From contig NZ_JAHVJZ010000004.1 in NCBI RefSeq assembly GCF_019801015.1, positions 496,001-560,000 on the forward strand: a stretch of DNA of 64,000 nt. Reading direction: 5' to 3'. The notes under the pieces are model-generated. The model saw only the letters and a program-made list of their open reading frames with translations. It ran no database searches and was not told the DNA's origin. Both the position numbers and the translations under genes were made by a program. How positions within the stretch are numbered: the stretch's first letter is position 1; the number at the start of each line of letters is the position of its first letter. The stretch comes from Marinobacter nauticus. Its GTDB lineage: Bacteria > Pseudomonadota > Gammaproteobacteria > Enterobacterales > Shewanellaceae. Positions 34,697 through 44,723 of this stretch are shown one piece after another.

Positions 34697-34773
34697 TTCA
34701 AATCTGGAAAAGTAAACCGGTCAGTGTAAAATATCGATCAGCCCTTTACCGAATGCCCTTTACTGGACGCCTG

Positions 34774-35391
34774 ATGATGACCGAAGCCCGCCGCCCCACC
34801 CGCAGTGAACTGAAGCGCGCCGCCATTCTGGCGGCGGCACGGCAAGAGTTTGAAGAGAAAGGTTTCCAGGGCACCAGCATGGACGCCATCAGCGCCCGGG
34901 CCGAAGTCTCCAAACGGACGCTCTACAACCATTTCGCCAGCAAGGAAGCGCTGTTTGGCCAGATCACCGAATGCCTCTGGCAGCAGGATGACAGCCTGGT
35001 TTATCAGGCCGGTGAACCGCTGGAGCCGCAACTCGCCCGCCTGGCAGAGAACAAACTGGAGCTGATGGCATCACCGGGTTACATCGGCCTGGCCCGCTCG
35101 GTGATGGGGGAATATATGCGCAGTCCTGAACTGGCCCAGGCGGCGATGGCACGCTTCGAAGAGACGGAAGACGGCGCCACGCTTTGGTTTCGTGCCGCCA
35201 TTGAGGCGGGTCGGCTGAAACCGGCCGACCCCAAAGTGGTAGCCCATCAGTTTTACGGGCTGTTGAAAACCTTCGCCTTCTGGCCACAACTGCTGGCCCA
35301 TCAGGAGGCCCCCACAGGCGAGGCCAGGGATCAGGTGGTGGCGGACACCGTCGCCATGATCCTGGCCCGCTATGGCCAAACGATGCCCTGA
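34774..35391 (+). CDS. TetR/AcrR-family regulator
   Basis: A 205-residue repressor-type protein. The N-terminal helix-turn-helix spans about residues 14-58: RAAILAAARQEFEEKGFQG, then SMDAISARAEVSKRTLYNHF. The C-terminal ligand domain begins near residue 80; it resembles the AcrR/TetR_C type with a LYTRSVMGEY-like stretch (LARSVMGEYMRS). The ligand is unknown. ATG 34774 or 34777 are both possible starts. It probably represses the divergent MBL gene and itself through the palindromes between them. Confidence 0.88.
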   Translation: MMTEARRPTRSELKRAAILAAARQEFEEKGFQGTSMDAISARAEVSKRTLYNHFASKEALFGQITECLWQQDDSLVYQAGEPLEPQLARLAENKLELMASPGYIGLARSVMGEYMRSPELAQAAMARFEETEDGATLWFRAAIEAGRLKPADPKVVAHQFYGLLKTFAFWPQLLAHQEAPTGEARDQVVADTVAMILARYGQTMP

Positions 35392-35395
35392 AGCA

Positions 35396-36787
35396 CTACG
35401 GCAGGGTGTTTTTGTAAATCACACCGTCTTTCATGATCACCACCAGGGTCTCGATCGGCCGGTACTCCGGATCCGCATCGAACCACTTGTCGGTGCCACC
35501 GATGACGGAGATGTCCTCCAACGGGTTGCCGTCGATCAGGATCAGGTCTGCCAGCGCGCCCTCCTCCACTACGCCGAGTTTGCCTTTGGCAGGGTTGCGT
35601 GGGCCGGACAGCGCCAGCATCTCACCGGCCACCGAGGTCATCTGCTTCAGCACCTCGAAATTGCCGCCAAACTTCTGGGTGCGCCACCAGATCTCGTAGC
35701 GCCGCGCCCGCTCGGCGTCCTCGGGTACGCCGACGTAATCCGAAGCAAACACCACCTTTACTTTGTGCTTGAGCAGCTTCTCGCCGAAGTCGGCGTATTG
35801 CTCGCCCAGGGCTTTAACCATCGGGATCTTAGCAGCAGGCATCAGCGGATTGCGGGCCAGATCCGGTGAGATACCCCACATCTGCGGCACCACAAAGGCC
35901 CCCTCCTTGGCGAGTCGCTTCATGGTGTCTTCGCTGATAAAGAAACCGTGCTCCATGGTTTTCACACCACAGTCCAGCAGACGATTTACTGCCCGGTCGG
36001 TGAAGACGTGGGCGGCCACATAAGTGCCCCAATCCGCAGCCGCCTCCACCGCAGCGCACACCTCGTCCTTAGAAAACTGAGTGGTATCGATGGGATCAAA
36101 GCGGGAGCTGCCACCGCCACCCGCCATGATTTTGATCTGGGTGGCGCCATTGCGCAGGTTAAGCCGCACGGCGCTGAGTACTTCCGGTACGCCATTGGCC
36201 ACATTGCCGATGCCCATGCGCTCAAAGTTGGAAAGATCGCCGGCATCATGCTGAGAGAACCCCGGGTCGGCCCGATCGCGGAAATCTCCGTGGCCAGAGG
36301 TCTGGGAAATGAAGCCCCCGGAGGGGTAGATGCGTGGGCCGATAATGCGGCCATTGTCGATATTCCGTGCCAGCGCAAAAGCCGGCCCGCCCATATCCCG
36401 GACCGAGGTAAAGCCGTCCATCAGAAACCGCTCGGCCACCCGAATAGAGCGGATGCTGATGTCACTGAGGTCCATGTCTTTTTCCACGGTATCGAAATGG
36501 GCGTTGATCATCACATGCGCGTGCCCATCGATCAGACCTGGCATCAGGGTTCGCCCTTCGCCGTTGATGATCTGAGCCCCCTCACTGCTGATCGGATTGG
36601 CCGAGACCTTAACGATTTTGTTGCCCTCCACCAGAACGTGATGCTGGGGCAGCAATCGGTCATCCACGCCATTAAACAGATTGACGTTACGAAACAGGAC
36701 TCGGTTGGGCTGAGTCTCCTCAGCCACGGCCAGAACGCTCAATAACGTCAGAAGCGCCAACGTCACGCCTCGATACAATGACCTCAT
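35396..36787 (-). CDS. Secreted amidohydrolase-family metal-dependent hydrolase
   Basis: A 463-residue amidohydrolase with a Sec signal peptide (residues 1-22). The first metal motif is LMPGLIDGHAHVMINAH. Later ligands include KIMAGGGGSSRFD (lysine), AAHVFTDRAVN (histidine), MEHGFFI (histidine) and FASDYVGV (aspartate). Related proteins act as imidazolonepropionase-like or prolidase-type exported hydrolases; the substrate here is not known. AGGAG precedes the ATG. The stop lies 4 bp from the end of the convergent tetR gene. Confidence 0.88.
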   Translation of the reverse strand: MRSLYRGVTLALLTLLSVLAVAEETQPNRVLFRNVNLFNGVDDRLLPQHHVLVEGNKIVKVSANPISSEGAQIINGEGRTLMPGLIDGHAHVMINAHFDTVEKDMDLSDISIRSIRVAERFLMDGFTSVRDMGGPAFALARNIDNGRIIGPRIYPSGGFISQTSGHGDFRDRADPGFSQHDAGDLSNFERMGIGNVANGVPEVLSAVRLNLRNGATQIKIMAGGGGSSRFDPIDTTQFSKDEVCAAVEAAADWGTYVAAHVFTDRAVNRLLDCGVKTMEHGFFISEDTMKRLAKEGAFVVPQMWGISPDLARNPLMPAAKIPMVKALGEQYADFGEKLLKHKVKVVFASDYVGVPEDAERARRYEIWWRTQKFGGNFEVLKQMTSVAGEMLALSGPRNPAKGKLGVVEEGALADLILIDGNPLEDISVIGGTDKWFDADPEYRPIETLVVIMKDGVIYKNTLP

Positions 36788-36896
36788 AAATCACTCCTGT
36801 AACCTCATGCAAGGCATTCAATCAGTAGGGGTTGCCCGAGACTGGGCGGGAGAGGTCTAAGTGTAGATAAGCGGGGAAATCGTGAAGGGAAACAAT

Positions 36897-36918
36897 AACG
36901 GGGACCGAAGTCCCCGTT
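36897..36918 (-). terminator. Terminator of the 137-residue membrane-anchored protein gene
   Basis: AACGGGGAC and GTCCCCGTT with a CGAA loop, followed by ATTGTTTC on the minus strand. Confidence 0.75.
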
Positions 36919-36921
36919 TCC

Positions 36922-37335
36922 TCAGATGTAGCCTTTTTCCGCAATGGCGGGTCGGTTGAACTCCAGAATCACCTGCTCAATGGCCAGGTCTGGCTGCTCG
37001 GCGCAACGCTCAACAATGTACTCTTTCTTCGCTTTGGCGCAGGTCTCGACCATGTCCCGACCTTTCTCCTTGCCGAAGCGCCAGAGGATAAACTGCATGG
37101 CGTTTTGATCACCGTACTCGATCAGACTGTCGACTTTGCTGTCCTTGGCTTTGCTTTGGTAATGGTTCAGCGTCCGGCAGTAGGTCATCTCACCGGCATA
37201 CTGATCGAATCGCTCATGATCCCGCAGAGGCTTGGCTTCGTTGAACTGAAACGCCAGAGTGAAGAGCATTAGACTCACCACCCCCAGCATAAACACCGCG
37301 GTAAAGAGTTGACGATACAGGCTGCGTATTCTCAT
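36922..37335 (-). CDS. Membrane-anchored protein of unknown function, likely FNR-regulated
   Basis: A 137-residue protein I do not recognise. Residues 10-30 form one hydrophobic segment, either a signal anchor or an uncleaved signal sequence. The rest is polar and charged with three cysteines, C53, C99 and C111, the last two in ETCAKAKKEYIVERC. No haem motif (CxxCH) is present. The gene has a perfect AGGAGG ribosome site. About 80 bp upstream lies an exact FNR/EtrA consensus palindrome, so expression without oxygen is likely. It is monocistronic, with its own terminator. Confidence 0.75.
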   Translation of the reverse strand: MRIRSLYRQLFTAVFMLGVVSLMLFTLAFQFNEAKPLRDHERFDQYAGEMTYCRTLNHYQSKAKDSKVDSLIEYGDQNAMQFILWRFGKEKGRDMVETCAKAKKEYIVERCAEQPDLAIEQVILEFNRPAIAEKGYI

Positions 37336-37416
37336 TCTCGGCCTCCTTTTCTGCGCTGCCCCTTCTCCGGCTTTGGGGGCTTACTCTCAGACTAGGAGCA
37401 GCGAGCAAAATCCCGG

Positions 37417-37430
37417 TTGATCGCGATCAA
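37417..37430. promoter_or_regulatory. Perfect FNR/EtrA box
   Basis: TTGATCGCGATCAA is an exact match to TTGAT-N4-ATCAA and is itself a full 14-bp palindrome. The only gene reading away from this intergenic region is the 137-residue protein gene on the minus strand. A start site 41.5 bp away would fall near 37382, with TAGTCT as a weak -10, typical of an FNR-activated class II promoter. Confidence 0.8.
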
Positions 37431-37550
37431 TAAAACCACACTCATTCAACATAAATATTCATGAATGGCTGTTTATCGAGATAGGTCACTGGAATTTATG
37501 GATTATTAATCACCTGCATCCATTTTGAAGGCCGGTCGCAAGATTATTCT

Positions 37551-38618
37551 CTAGCCAAGCCCCAAAGAAAGTTGCTGGACCCCTTCCGCCGCCGGCGGTG
37601 CCAGTGTAACCGACGCCCCTACCAGGCGAACCCGCCGCCCTTCGCCGCGTTCAAATGCATTTTCCACCATCGCTTTCAACTGAGTCGGCTCCAGCACCGT
37701 GGCCTGCTGAGCCAGTGTGGTTTGCTGAAAATCGTGAAACTTCAGTTTGACCTGCACCCCTTTAAAAGGGCGATCACGCAGACGCCGCTCCAACTCTGGC
37801 AGCAAGCCCAGAAGCACCTCATAACAGCCTGTGGCGTTGTTCAGATCGACGGCGAGGGTGGTTTCCACCCCAACCGACTTACGCTCCCTGTGGGTCTGTA
37901 CCGGCCGAGCATCGATCCCCTGCGCCCGCAGGTGCAGTACCGGGCCAAACTTGCCCAGCCACTGGGCCAGTTGCTCCGGCGTGCAGGCCAGCACGTCGGC
38001 GCCAATGTGGAGGCCGCGCTCGGCCAGACGTTCGGCGGTTTTGGGCCCGACACCGGGAATTTTTCGCAGCGGCAGCGCAGCGGCAAACTCGGCGGTTTTG
38101 CCCGGCGGGATAACGCACTGGCCATTGGGTTTGTTCTCGTCGGAGGCGACTTTGGCCAGGAACTTATTGGGCGCGATGCCCGCCGACGCCGTCAGCCCGG
38201 TTTCCGCCAGGATCTCAGCCCGGATCCGTTCAGCAATCCGGGTTGCGCTGCCCTGACAGGCGGCGCAATCCGTCACATCGAGATAGGCTTCGTCCAGGGA
38301 GAGCGGCTCAATCAGCTCGGTATAGCGGGCGAAGATGGCGCGTATCTGCTCCGACACCGCCTTGTAGACCTCCATCCGCCCTCTGACCAGCAACAGTTCA
38401 GGGCAGCGGCGCTTTGCTTCGCTGCTGGGCATGGCCGAGCGCACGCCAAATGCCCGCGCCTCGTAGTTGCAGGTCGCGATCACGCCCCGCGAGTCCGCTG
38501 CACCGCCTACCGCCAGCGGTCGCCCCCGATACTCCGGGTTGTCCCGCATCTCCACCGCCGCATAGAAGCAATCCATATCCACATGGATGATCTTGCGGCC
38601 CCTTACCTGTTCGCTCAT
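37551..38618 (-). CDS. dinB: DNA polymerase IV DinB
   Basis: A 355-residue Y-family translesion polymerase. The first catalytic aspartate lies in HVDMDCFYAAVE (D14) and the second pair in SLDEAYLDVT. The helix-hairpin-helix thumb region KIPGVGPKTAERLAERG is present. The C-terminus QQLSLGLG is a beta-clamp-binding motif, like QLVLGL of E. coli Pol IV. It starts at ATG 38618, ten bases from a LexA box, so it is part of the SOS response. Confidence 0.95.
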   Translation of the reverse strand: MSEQVRGRKIIHVDMDCFYAAVEMRDNPEYRGRPLAVGGAADSRGVIATCNYEARAFGVRSAMPSSEAKRRCPELLLVRGRMEVYKAVSEQIRAIFARYTELIEPLSLDEAYLDVTDCAACQGSATRIAERIRAEILAETGLTASAGIAPNKFLAKVASDENKPNGQCVIPPGKTAEFAAALPLRKIPGVGPKTAERLAERGLHIGADVLACTPEQLAQWLGKFGPVLHLRAQGIDARPVQTHRERKSVGVETTLAVDLNNATGCYEVLLGLLPELERRLRDRPFKGVQVKLKFHDFQQTTLAQQATVLEPTQLKAMVENAFERGEGRRVRLVGASVTLAPPAAEGVQQLSLGLG

Positions 38619-38627
38619 TACCGACAA

Positions 38628-38643
38628 CTGTATATTTATCCAG
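38628..38643. promoter_or_regulatory. LexA (SOS) box upstream of dinB
   Basis: CTGTATATTTATCCAG fits the LexA pattern CTG-N10-CAG with the usual AT-rich centre and one weak position in the right half. It lies 9 bp upstream of the dinB start codon, where a bound repressor would block the promoter or early transcription. Confidence 0.75.
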
Positions 38644-38680
38644 TCTCATAATGCTAACACAGTCTCCGAAGCGCACAACA

Positions 38681-38709
38681 AAAAGGGGAGCCCTGATGGC
38701 CCCCCTTCG
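38681..38709 (-). terminator. Terminator of the dCache chemoreceptor gene
   Basis: AAGGGGAGCC pairs with GGCCCCCCTT (one bulge) around a CTGAT loop; the minus-strand tail is TTTTTGTTG. Confidence 0.7.
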
Positions 38710-38726
38710 TTTCACTGTGGTTTGAC

Positions 38727-40727
38727 TCAGATCTTAAACTGGTCAAGCTGGACGCCAATCTCCCTTGAGGAGGAGGTCATTTCGCCCACTGCGCCTTCCA
38801 GCGCTTCCGAGGCCGCTGTGGTCACGTCCGAGAGTTCACGGACCCGAATCACCTTGGCGTCGATCTCTTCCGCCACCGTCGCCTGCTGGCTGATGGCCGC
38901 GCTGATCTCGTGGATCTGTCCCTGGATTTCCCCCACCGCGGAGTTGGCCTGAGACAGGGCATCGCTGATCTTGGCACTGATTTCCGTGCTGGATGCCGCC
39001 TCCTGACAACTCTGTTGCATCGCCTCCTGAGCTGCCTCACTGGCCTGCTGAAGTTGCTCAATGATCTGCTGAATATTGGCGGTAGAGTCCTGCGTACGCG
39101 ACGCAAGGGTCCGCACTTCATCCGCCACCACGGCAAAGCCCCGGCCCTGCTCACCTGCCCTTGCAGCCTCAATGGCCGCATTCAGCGCCAGCAGGTTGGT
39201 CTGCTCCGCAATGGTTCGGATCACGTTCAGCACTTCACCAATCTGATCGGAGTTGCTGCGCAGCTCCGCCACCACTGCCGCGGCACTCTGCACCTGCTGA
39301 TTCAGACGCTGGATGCCCTCTGCGGCACTGCCCACTTCCTGCACCGCTTGTCCCACTTCCCGCTGGGCCGATTCCGCATGGTCACTGACCCGGGTCGCAG
39401 CCTGCGCCATCTCGTGACTGGTCTGAGCCATCTCCGTGGTGGCCGTGGACACCTGATCGATCTCCACTTTCTGCTCTTCAATGGCCAGCATGGTCTGTTG
39501 CCACACCTCGCCGGCATTGGCACTGGCGGAGCGCACCGAATTGGTCATATTGGCGGTCTGACGGACCAGGTCATGGATGCGTCCGGCAAAGCGGTTAAAG
39601 GCACAGCCCATCTGACCCAACTCGTCGATCCGATCCATCTCAATGCGTTGACGCAGGTCCGCATCGCCGTCGGCAATCTCCTCAATGGCACTGAGCAGTT
39701 TGGCCAACTGAGTGCGCAACGGCAGCAACAGCGCCCAGACCAACAGGCTCAACAACAGGGTAAAACCAATGCTGGCCCAGGCGGTGGACCAGGCCGCATC
39801 CGTCACCCGCTCGGAGATAACCTGCTTGGGCAGCAACAGACCCAGGCGCCAGCGCAGGTGCGGATAATCGCTTTGCACGCTGTCCCATTCCACCACCATA
39901 GGCTCACCGGACAGAATCACTTCGGTCAGTCCGCTGCTGTCTCGTTTGATGGCCTCAGCCAAGCCATTAAACCCTTCGCTGTTGGCAAAGTGCCCCTCCA
40001 CGTCGCTCATCATTGAGCCGGGGGGAAACGCGTCGCTGAAGCCCGGGAAGAACACCAGTTTGCCCTGTTCAGTGACCAAAAATGCCTGACCCTGTCCCTG
40101 GTAGCGCACCTCTGAAAGGAGTCGCTCACCGATGGTGCTGATCAGAATGTCCATACCGCCGATGCCCAGGAAGCGCCCGTTTTCATACAGGGGAAGCTTG
40201 ACGGTGGCCGAGATGGAACCGTCATTGGCATCCACCGCCGGGTCGCCCACGAACAACCGATTCTGAGCGATCGCCTCACCCCACCAGGGACGTTTCGCGG
40301 TGTAGTAACCGGGGTCATCTTCGTAGCGGCCATTCAGGTCAAAATACTCATGGGTATTTTCACTGCCAAAGAAGATGCTTTTGATGCTGGGGTCCTGATC
40401 GGAGAAGTAGCGGAAGTAGCGGACCACATCCTGATAGTCACGATTCGATGTCAGGCTGCTGCCACGCTCATCGTACTCACGGAAAAAGTCCACCACCTGA
40501 GGGTTGGCAAAAATGCTGTGGATCAGTTGCCCACGGGCTTCAAAGAATCCCTGAATGGCTGTGCTCTGGTGCTTCACCAGTTGCCGTACCTCTCCAGTGA
40601 TCTCTGAGCGGGTGTTGTCAGCACTTTGCATGATGAGCAACACACTGCCCAACAGCAGAATGGCAAACACGCTGCCGCCAATCGCAGCGACCAGCTGTCG
40701 CGTAATGGAACGTCGCAGGAATTCCAT
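38727..40727 (-). CDS. Methyl-accepting chemotaxis protein with dCache sensor
   Basis: A 666-residue transmembrane chemoreceptor. Two membrane helices, about residues 10-33 and 315-337, flank a large periplasmic domain. This domain has the dCache hallmarks: [25 protein letters not shown] and [13 protein letters not shown], where the W-W and D residues commonly bind amine or amino-acid ligands. A HAMP domain and the conserved hairpin [20 protein letters not shown] follow. No pentapeptide tether for CheR is evident at the C-terminus. It is monocistronic, with its own terminator. Confidence 0.92.
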   Translation of the reverse strand: MEFLRRSITRQLVAAIGGSVFAILLLGSVLLIMQSADNTRSEITGEVRQLVKHQSTAIQGFFEARGQLIHSIFANPQVVDFFREYDERGSSLTSNRDYQDVVRYFRYFSDQDPSIKSIFFGSENTHEYFDLNGRYEDDPGYYTAKRPWWGEAIAQNRLFVGDPAVDANDGSISATVKLPLYENGRFLGIGGMDILISTIGERLLSEVRYQGQGQAFLVTEQGKLVFFPGFSDAFPPGSMMSDVEGHFANSEGFNGLAEAIKRDSSGLTEVILSGEPMVVEWDSVQSDYPHLRWRLGLLLPKQVISERVTDAAWSTAWASIGFTLLLSLLVWALLLPLRTQLAKLLSAIEEIADGDADLRQRIEMDRIDELGQMGCAFNRFAGRIHDLVRQTANMTNSVRSASANAGEVWQQTMLAIEEQKVEIDQVSTATTEMAQTSHEMAQAATRVSDHAESAQREVGQAVQEVGSAAEGIQRLNQQVQSAAAVVAELRSNSDQIGEVLNVIRTIAEQTNLLALNAAIEAARAGEQGRGFAVVADEVRTLASRTQDSTANIQQIIEQLQQASEAAQEAMQQSCQEAASSTEISAKISDALSQANSAVGEIQGQIHEISAAISQQATVAEEIDAKVIRVRELSDVTTAASEALEGAVGEMTSSSREIGVQLDQFKI

Positions 40728-40873
40728 CCCCAGATTCTCCCAACTTATTCTTGTTGTCGTGTCTTATCGTTATCGGCACCAGGGACAACGAATTGATAAC
40801 AAAATACCGATTAAGCTTGAAAAAACAACGGGAAGAAATGTAGGGAGATATGAGTAAAGCGAGGAAATAACAA

Positions 40874-40891
40874 GGCGGCCCGAAAGCCGCC
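40874..40891 (-). terminator. Terminator of the nqr operon
   Basis: GGCGGC and GCCGCC around a 6-nt loop, followed by TTGTTATTTC on the minus strand, just after nqrM. Confidence 0.75.
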
Positions 40892-40929
40892 ATGGGGGAT
40901 CCTGCCGCGCAGCGGCGAAGATGCAGAGA

Positions 40930-41163
40930 TTACAGAATGCGGTTTTGCGCGAGACGCTCACGACGCTCGGCTTCTGCGGCCTCTTTTGCCATTTTGGCCT
41001 TGCGGCGATCACAAGGCTCGGGGCAATCACACTCTTTATCAATGCCTACGCCGGCCAGGCCACCGCAGGAGCCGCTGATCGACTTCTTCTTGACCAGGTA
41101 ACCCACTGACATCAGGCCAAACAACAGCAGCATAAAGCCGAAAGTGGCGAAAAAAGTACTCAT
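40930..41163 (-). CDS. nqrM: NqrM, Na+-NQR maturation protein
   Basis: A 77-residue single-helix membrane protein (helix about residues 5-24). Four conserved cysteines, C33, C45, C47 and C51, lie in the SCGGLAGVGIDKECDCPEPC region. NqrM is thought to deliver iron for the Fe centre between NqrD and NqrE and is needed for a working complex. It overlaps the apbE stop by 4 bp, so it is the last gene of the nqr operon. Confidence 0.93.
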   Translation of the reverse strand: MSTFFATFGFMLLLFGLMSVGYLVKKKSISGSCGGLAGVGIDKECDCPEPCDRRKAKMAKEAAEAERRERLAQNRIL

Positions 41164-42188
41164 GGATTGGACTCCCCAAAATAGGGCTTATAGGCGGAGG
41201 AGTAATGCACCTGGTACCCCTCCTGAGATTTTTCAATCAACATCACCGGTAAACCTTCACGCTCGGCAACCGCCAGAGCCGGCTCGGTGCCCATCACGAT
41301 AAAGGCCGTCGCCAGCCCATCCGCCGTCATCGACGACGGGGCCAGCACGGTGGCAGACGCCAGACGGGTGTTGATCGGTTCACCGGTACGAGGGTCAATC
41401 AGGTGGGAGAAACGGCGACCGTCCTCCTCAAAGAAGTTGCGATAGTCCCCGGACGTGGCCACCGCCATCTCGCCAGGTTCAATCACGTTAAACACTTCTC
41501 GCCCGTCCTCGTCCGGCTGCTCAATCGCGATACGCCAGGGTTTGTTTTCCGGTTTTTGGCCTTTGAGTCTCAGCTCACCGCCAATCTCCACCAGGTAGTT
41601 ATGGATGCCCCTTTGCTCCAGCACCTCGGCGGCCACATCCACCCCATAGCCTTTGGCGATGGAGGACAGGTCCAGATACACATCCGGCCGGTCTTTACTC
41701 AGAAAGTGTCCATCCAGATTGAGGTGTGCCACGCCGACCCGCGCTTTGGCGTCGGCAATCTCGTGCGGAGACGGCGCCGATTCAATCCGTCCATCCGGAC
41801 CGAAGCCCCAGAGGTTCACCAGTGGCCCCACGGTCACGTCCAGCGCGCCATCCGTTAACTCAGCCAGACGAAACGCTTCGCGCATCACCCGGATAAAGTC
41901 ATCGTCAATGCGCATCGGCGTAATGTAGTCATGGCGGTTGAACTGACTGATCAGCGAGTCCTTACGCCAGGTCGACATGGAGTCATTCACCTGCTCAAGA
42001 CGCGCGTCCACCGCCGCCTGAAGGGTCAACTTCTCAACCGGAGTCTGGGGCTGTACCCAGGAGATGTGATAGCTGGTGCCCATGGTGTTGCCCTGAATGG
42101 ACACCACCTGCTGCGCGGGCGCACAGCCTAAGAGCAAAAGGGCCAGCCCCAGAGGGGCCAGCCATAGTCTTGTGGTTCGGTACAACAT
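41160..42188 (-). CDS. apbE: FAD:protein FMN transferase ApbE
   Basis: A 342-residue flavin transferase. It attaches FMN covalently to threonines of NqrB and NqrC. A signal peptide ends in LLGC (Cys22), so it is a periplasmic lipoprotein. Family motifs: NTMGTSYHI, DLSSIAKGYGVDV, TSGDYRNFF and HLIDPRTGEPI. I choose ATG 42188, preceded by AGAGGG, over the ATG 15 bases upstream without a ribosome site. Position directly after nqrF fits its substrates. Confidence 0.94.
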   Translation of the reverse strand: MLYRTTRLWLAPLGLALLLLGCAPAQQVVSIQGNTMGTSYHISWVQPQTPVEKLTLQAAVDARLEQVNDSMSTWRKDSLISQFNRHDYITPMRIDDDFIRVMREAFRLAELTDGALDVTVGPLVNLWGFGPDGRIESAPSPHEIADAKARVGVAHLNLDGHFLSKDRPDVYLDLSSIAKGYGVDVAAEVLEQRGIHNYLVEIGGELRLKGQKPENKPWRIAIEQPDEDGREVFNVIEPGEMAVATSGDYRNFFEEDGRRFSHLIDPRTGEPINTRLASATVLAPSSMTADGLATAFIVMGTEPALAVAEREGLPVMLIEKSQEGYQVHYSSAYKPYFGESNP

Positions 42189-42217
42189 GAACCCTCTATT
42201 CATTCGCGATTGGCCGA

Positions 42218-43441
42218 TCAGCCGCCGAAGTCATCCAGCAGGATGTTTTCTTCTTCCACGCCCATATCTTTGAGCATGTTAATCACGGCGGCGTTCATTA
42301 CCGGCGGCCCACACATGTAGTACTCACAATCTTCAGGCGCATCGTGGTTCTTCAGATAGTTTTCGAACAGTACGTTGTGGATAAAGCCGGTGTAGCCGTC
42401 CCAGTTGTCCTCGGGCTGAGGATCAGACAGGGCAACGTGCCACTCAAAGTTGTCGTTCTCCGACGCCAGGCCATCAAAGTCCTCCACGTAGAACATCTCA
42501 CGCTTGGAACGGGCACCGTACCAGAAGCTGATCTTACGCTTGGAGTTGAGACGCTTGAGCTGGTCGAAGATGTGGGAGCGCATCGGTGCCATACCGGCAC
42601 CACCACCAATGAAGACCATCTCAGCATCGGTTTCCTTGGCGAAGAACTCACCGAAGGGACCGGAAATGGTGACCTTATCACCGGCTTTGAGGCTCCAGAT
42701 GTAGGACGACATCTTACCACAAGGCAGGGACAGGTTGTTCGGCGGCGGAGTGGCAATCCGCACGTTGAGCATGATGATGCCATGCTCTTCCGGATAGTTC
42801 GCCATGGAGTAGGCACGGATGGTTTCGTCATCCACCTTGGATTCCAGGTTAAAGAAGCCAAAGCGTTCCCAATCCGCACGGTACTCTTCCGGGATATCGA
42901 AATCTTTGTATTTCACATGGTGAGCCGGAGCTTCAATCTGGATGTAGCCGCCCGCACGGAACGGGACAGACTCGCCATCCGGGATCGCCAGCTTGAGCTC
43001 TTTAATGAAAGTGGCCTTGTTGTCATTGGAAACAACGGTGCACTCCCACTTCTTGATACCGAACACCTCTTCCGGCAGCTCAATGTCCATGTCGCTCTTC
43101 ACTGCGACCTGACAGGCCAGACGGCAGCCGTCACGCGCTTCGCGCTTGGTGATGTGGTCCAGTTCGGTAGGCAGAATTTCACCACCGCCGGATTTCACCT
43201 TTACGCGGCACTGACCGCAGGAACCACCGCCACCACAGGCGGAGGAGATGAAGATGCCGTTGTTGGCCAGACTGCCCAGCAGTTTGTCGCCCGGGCCGGT
43301 AACGATGCCCTTATCGGGATCGCCGTTAATGTTGATCTGAACGTCACCACTGGCAACCAGCTTGGATTTGGCGAACAGAATCACCAGAACCAGCACGGTT
43401 ACGATTGCGGTAAACATTCCTACGCCGAGTACAATTTCCAT
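42218..43441 (-). CDS. nqrF: Na+-NQR subunit F, NADH-oxidising
   Basis: A 407-residue subunit that accepts electrons from NADH. An N-terminal membrane helix (about 3-23) is followed by a [2Fe-2S] ferredoxin domain with C69, C75, C78 and C110. The FAD domain shows [11 protein letters not shown], and the NADH domain [17 protein letters not shown] and [10 protein letters not shown]. All cofactor residues appear intact. Part of nqrABCDEF. Confidence 0.97.
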   Translation of the reverse strand: MEIVLGVGMFTAIVTVLVLVILFAKSKLVASGDVQININGDPDKGIVTGPGDKLLGSLANNGIFISSACGGGGSCGQCRVKVKSGGGEILPTELDHITKREARDGCRLACQVAVKSDMDIELPEEVFGIKKWECTVVSNDNKATFIKELKLAIPDGESVPFRAGGYIQIEAPAHHVKYKDFDIPEEYRADWERFGFFNLESKVDDETIRAYSMANYPEEHGIIMLNVRIATPPPNNLSLPCGKMSSYIWSLKAGDKVTISGPFGEFFAKETDAEMVFIGGGAGMAPMRSHIFDQLKRLNSKRKISFWYGARSKREMFYVEDFDGLASENDNFEWHVALSDPQPEDNWDGYTGFIHNVLFENYLKNHDAPEDCEYYMCGPPVMNAAVINMLKDMGVEEENILLDDFGG

Positions 43442-43475
43442 CGACTTATCCTTTTACTTCCTATGCGACGGCCGC

Positions 43476-44084
43476 TTACAGCGACACCCCGGAGAAGGAC
43501 ATAAAGCCCAGAGCCATCAGGCCCGCAGTGATAAAGGTGATGCCCAGACCACGGAGGCCGTCCGGCACATCGGCGTACTTCATCTTTTCGCGGATACCCG
43601 CCAGCAGCACCAGGGCCAGAGCCCAACCAGTGCCGGCACCCAGGCCGTAGACCACAGACTCAGTGAAGGTGTACTCCTTCTGAGCCATAAAGGACACGGC
43701 ACCGAAGATGGCGCAGTTTACGGTGATGAGCGGGAGGAAGATCCCCAGCGCGTTGTAAAGCGGCGGGAAGTACTTATCCAGAGTCATCTCCAGGATCTGA
43801 ACCAGAGCCGCAATCACACCAATAAAGGTGATGAACTGCAGGAAGCTCAGGTCAGCGTCCGGCAGGCCGGCCCACTTCAGGGCACCCGGCGCCAGAATAT
43901 TGGTGTAAATCACCTGGTTTACCGGTACGGCCAGAGTCAGTACCACGATAACCGCTACGCCCAGACCCATGGCGGTGGTGACCTTTTTGGACACCGCCAG
44001 GAAGGTACACATCCCCAGGAAGAAGGAGAGGGCCATGTTTTCGATAAAGATCGCCCGGATAAACAGGCTGATATAGTGTTCCAT
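43476..44084 (-). CDS. nqrE: Na+-NQR subunit E
   Basis: A 202-residue membrane subunit with six helices. It belongs to the NqrDE/RnfAE family, which together hold an iron centre in the membrane and form part of the electron and sodium path. The start [32 protein letters not shown] contains the conserved cysteine, and the second is in [14 protein letters not shown]. It is separated from nqrD by 9 bp and from nqrF by 34 bp. Confidence 0.97.
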   Translation of the reverse strand: MEHYISLFIRAIFIENMALSFFLGMCTFLAVSKKVTTAMGLGVAVIVVLTLAVPVNQVIYTNILAPGALKWAGLPDADLSFLQFITFIGVIAALVQILEMTLDKYFPPLYNALGIFLPLITVNCAIFGAVSFMAQKEYTFTESVVYGLGAGTGWALALVLLAGIREKMKYADVPDGLRGLGITFITAGLMALGFMSFSGVSL

Positions 44085-44093
44085 GTTCGCTCC

Positions 44094-44723
44094 TTACTCC
44101 TTGGGCTCAACCTGGTCCGGCTTCCAGGTACGCAGTGCCCAGATGATGAAGCCGATCAGGAAGAAGGCGCTGGGCGCCAGCAGCATCAGGCCATTGGGCT
44201 CATACCAGCCACCTTCAGAGGCCTTCGGCAGAATCTCCATGCCATACAGGGTGCCGCTGCCGAGCAGTTCGCGGAAGAAGCCCACGGTCAGCAGGATAAA
44301 GCCGTAGCCCAGGCCGTTACCGATGCCGTCAACAAAGCTCACCAACGGCGGGCTCTTCATGGCGAACGCTTCGGCGCGACCCATCACGATACAGTTGGTA
44401 ATGATCAGGCCAACGAATACCGCGAGCTGCTTGGAGATGTCATAGGCGTAAGCCTTGAGCACCTGGTCCACCACGATTACCAGGGAGGCGATTACGGTCA
44501 TCTGAACGATGATTCGCACGCTGCCCGGGATGTGGTTACGCATCAGCGAGATAAACAGGTTGGAGAAGGCGGTCACGAAGATCAGCGCCATGGTCATTAC
44601 TGTGGAGGTTTCCATCTTGGTGGTCACCGCCAGGGCAGAACAGACACCCAGCACCTGCAGCGCAATGGGGTTGTTGCCGAAAATCGGTCCGACCAGGACC
44701 TCTTTCAAGGATTTCTCAGCCAT
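44094..44723 (-). CDS. nqrD: Na+-NQR subunit D
   Basis: A 209-residue membrane subunit homologous to NqrE. Iron-ligand cysteines are visible in [14 protein letters not shown] and [17 protein letters not shown]. About six hydrophobic helices. The start overlaps the nqrC end by 8 bp, indicating coupled translation. Confidence 0.97.
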   Translation of the reverse strand: MAEKSLKEVLVGPIFGNNPIALQVLGVCSALAVTTKMETSTVMTMALIFVTAFSNLFISLMRNHIPGSVRIIVQMTVIASLVIVVDQVLKAYAYDISKQLAVFVGLIITNCIVMGRAEAFAMKSPPLVSFVDGIGNGLGYGFILLTVGFFRELLGSGTLYGMEILPKASEGGWYEPNGLMLLAPSAFFLIGFIIWALRTWKPDQVEPKE

